Notes under the pieces: model-generated
What the model saw: the letters and a program-made list of their open reading frames with translations, nothing else
The model's database searches: none
Told to the model about the DNA's origin: nothing
In this document: positions 6,651 through 7,631 of the stretch, piece after piece
Numbering within the stretch: position 1 is the first letter of the stretch
Layout: each line of letters opens with the position of its first letter
Source of the DNA: Ignavibacteria bacterium UBA6906
GTDB lineage: Bacteria > Bacteroidota > Ignavibacteria > UBA10030 > UBA6906
Direction of reading: 5' to 3'
Assembly (NCBI GenBank): GCA_002451155.1
Contig: DKBG01000060.1
Coordinates: 1-7,631 of the forward strand
Length of the DNA stretch: 7,631 nt
Position numbers and translations under genes: made by a program

Positions 6651-7631
6651 TCAGAGGGCCGCTTCGTTCCGCGTGTCGAAGAAATGGAGTTTCGTTGTGT
6701 TGATCAGCATTTCATGCGTCGTCCCGACAACAGGCGGGTTCTCGGCGGCGATGCGCGCAACGGACTGGGTGCCCCGGCCCGTTGAAAAGTAGACGAAGAT
6801 CTCGTTTCCGACCGGCTCCACCACCTCGATCCGCGCTTGAAATTGCGCAAGCACGGCGTCTCCAGCAGGCGGGTGAGCGAAAAGATGTTCAGGCCGAATC
6901 CCGAGCGTCACCGGTCCGCCGAGCACATCCCTGAGTCGATCCGAGAATTCGCTGCCGATCGGGATGCTGAAGTCGGACCCTGTCTCCTGGAATCGGAGTC
7001 CGCCGTTTGCCGTAACCGAACCGGTAAAGAAATTCATGGTCGGGCTACCGATAAAGCCGGCAACGAACCTGTTCGCCGGCCTGTGATAGATTGTCAGGGG
7101 TGAATCGACCTGCTGGACAACACCGTCTTTCATAACTACGATGCGGTCCCCCATCGACATGGCTTCGATCTGGTCATGGGTCACGTAAATCATAGTTGTC
7201 TGGAGCTGATGGTGCAGACGGGAAATTTCTGTCCGCATCTGCACCCGTAGGTTAGCGTCCAGATTGCTCAATGGTTCATCAAACAGGAACACTTTAGGTT
7301 GCCGGACAATTGCACGGCCGAGAGCGACGCGCTGGCGCTGCCCACCCGACAGGGCTTTTGGCTTCCGGTCAAGATAGGAATCGATGCCCAGAATTTTCGC
7401 CGCTTTCCTCACGCGTTCCTCGATCTCCGCCTTGCTGTATTTCCTGAGCTTGAGGCCGAAGGCCAGGTTCTCGTATACGGTCATATGGGGGTAGAGCGCA
7501 TAACTCTGAAACACCATGGCGATGTCCCGGTGCCGGGGCGCCATGGTGTCCAGGCGCTCGGAACCCAGGTGGATGGAGCCGCCGCTGGGCTGCTCGAGGC
7601 CGGCGATCATGCGCAGCAGGGTGGTCTTGCC
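6651..7631 (-). CDS. Sugar ABC transporter ATP-binding protein, MalK/UgpC/MsmK type (5' truncated)
   Basis: The gene continues past the right edge. The visible 326 residues begin inside the Walker A motif (GKTTLLRMIAGLEQPSGG), so about 35-40 N-terminal residues are missing and the full protein would be near the usual 360-370. The first in-window ATG at 7608-7610 is internal to this motif and is not the start. Other ATPase motifs are intact: Q-loop at about residue 42 (VFQSYALYPHMTVYENL), signature LSGGQRQRVALGRA at 95-108, Walker B VFLFDEP at 114-120, D-loop SNLDA, and H-loop YVTHDQIEAM with H152. An RPEHL-type C-terminal TOBE/OB regulatory domain (about 240-326) marks the CUT1 carbohydrate-import subfamily. 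The product sits on the cytoplasmic face and powers uptake of sugars or glycerol-phosphate. These ATPases often serve several permeases, and none lies in the window. It precedes an exported alpha-glucosidase, which favours a malto-oligosaccharide or related alpha-glucoside substrate (inference). Confidence 0.95.
   Translation of the reverse strand, partial: GKTTLLRMIAGLEQPSGGSIHLGSERLDTMAPRHRDIAMVFQSYALYPHMTVYENLAFGLKLRKYSKAEIEERVRKAAKILGIDSYLDRKPKALSGGQRQRVALGRAIVRQPKVFLFDEPLSNLDANLRVQMRTEISRLHHQLQTTMIYVTHDQIEAMSMGDRIVVMKDGVVQQVDSPLTIYHRPANRFVAGFIGSPTMNFFTGSVTANGGLRFQETGSDFSIPIGSEFSDRLRDVLGGPVTLGIRPEHLFAHPPAGDAVLAQFQARIEVVEPVGNEIFVYFSTGRGTQSVARIAAENPPVVGTTHEMLINTTKLHFFDTRNEAAL

Overview
The window reads as chromosomal DNA from a Gram-negative bacterium of moderately high GC content. 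The Gram-negative call rests on a TonB-type C-terminal domain and on a Sec-exported glycosidase. The exact lineage cannot be read from the sequence; a member of the Bacteroidota/Ignavibacteria group or another FCB-like phylum is a guess. No rRNA, tRNA, CRISPR array, insertion sequence or attachment site was found. Genes fill about 93% of the window.

Layout from left to right: (1) the last 84 codons of a plus-strand gene of uncertain function (3-257), possibly the tail of a von Willebrand factor A-type protein; (2) a 134-base convergent intergenic region with two hairpins, each better paired in the transcript of its own flanking gene; (3) a minus-strand gene (392-2347) for a large, highly charged cytoplasmic protein with six TPR-like repeats and one C-terminal membrane anchor; (4) a minus-strand gene (2524-3990) for a TPR-like / single membrane span / TonB C-terminal domain fusion, with a good sigma70-type promoter just upstream (4019-4047); (5) a minus-strand gene (4067-6529) for an exported GH31 alpha-glucosidase with both catalytic aspartates; (6) the 5'-truncated minus-strand gene (6651-7631) for a MalK/UgpC/MsmK-type sugar ABC transporter ATPase.

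The minus-strand genes appear to form two functional blocks transcribed right to left. The ABC ATPase and the GH31 enzyme suit alpha-glucoside or maltodextrin use: the enzyme trims oligosaccharides outside the cytoplasm and the ATPase powers sugar import. The next two genes share the same TPR-like module and both have one membrane span. They look like a co-evolved envelope pair with large cytoplasmic parts, one of them reaching the periplasm through a TonB-like domain. This pair is the least ordinary content of the window. Its function is not established by the sequence.

Two start sites are moved inward from the longest open frames. The gene at 2347 has an ATG with a good ribosome binding site. 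The gene at 3990 has an ATG, while the alternative upstream TTG coincides with the -35 element of a promoter.
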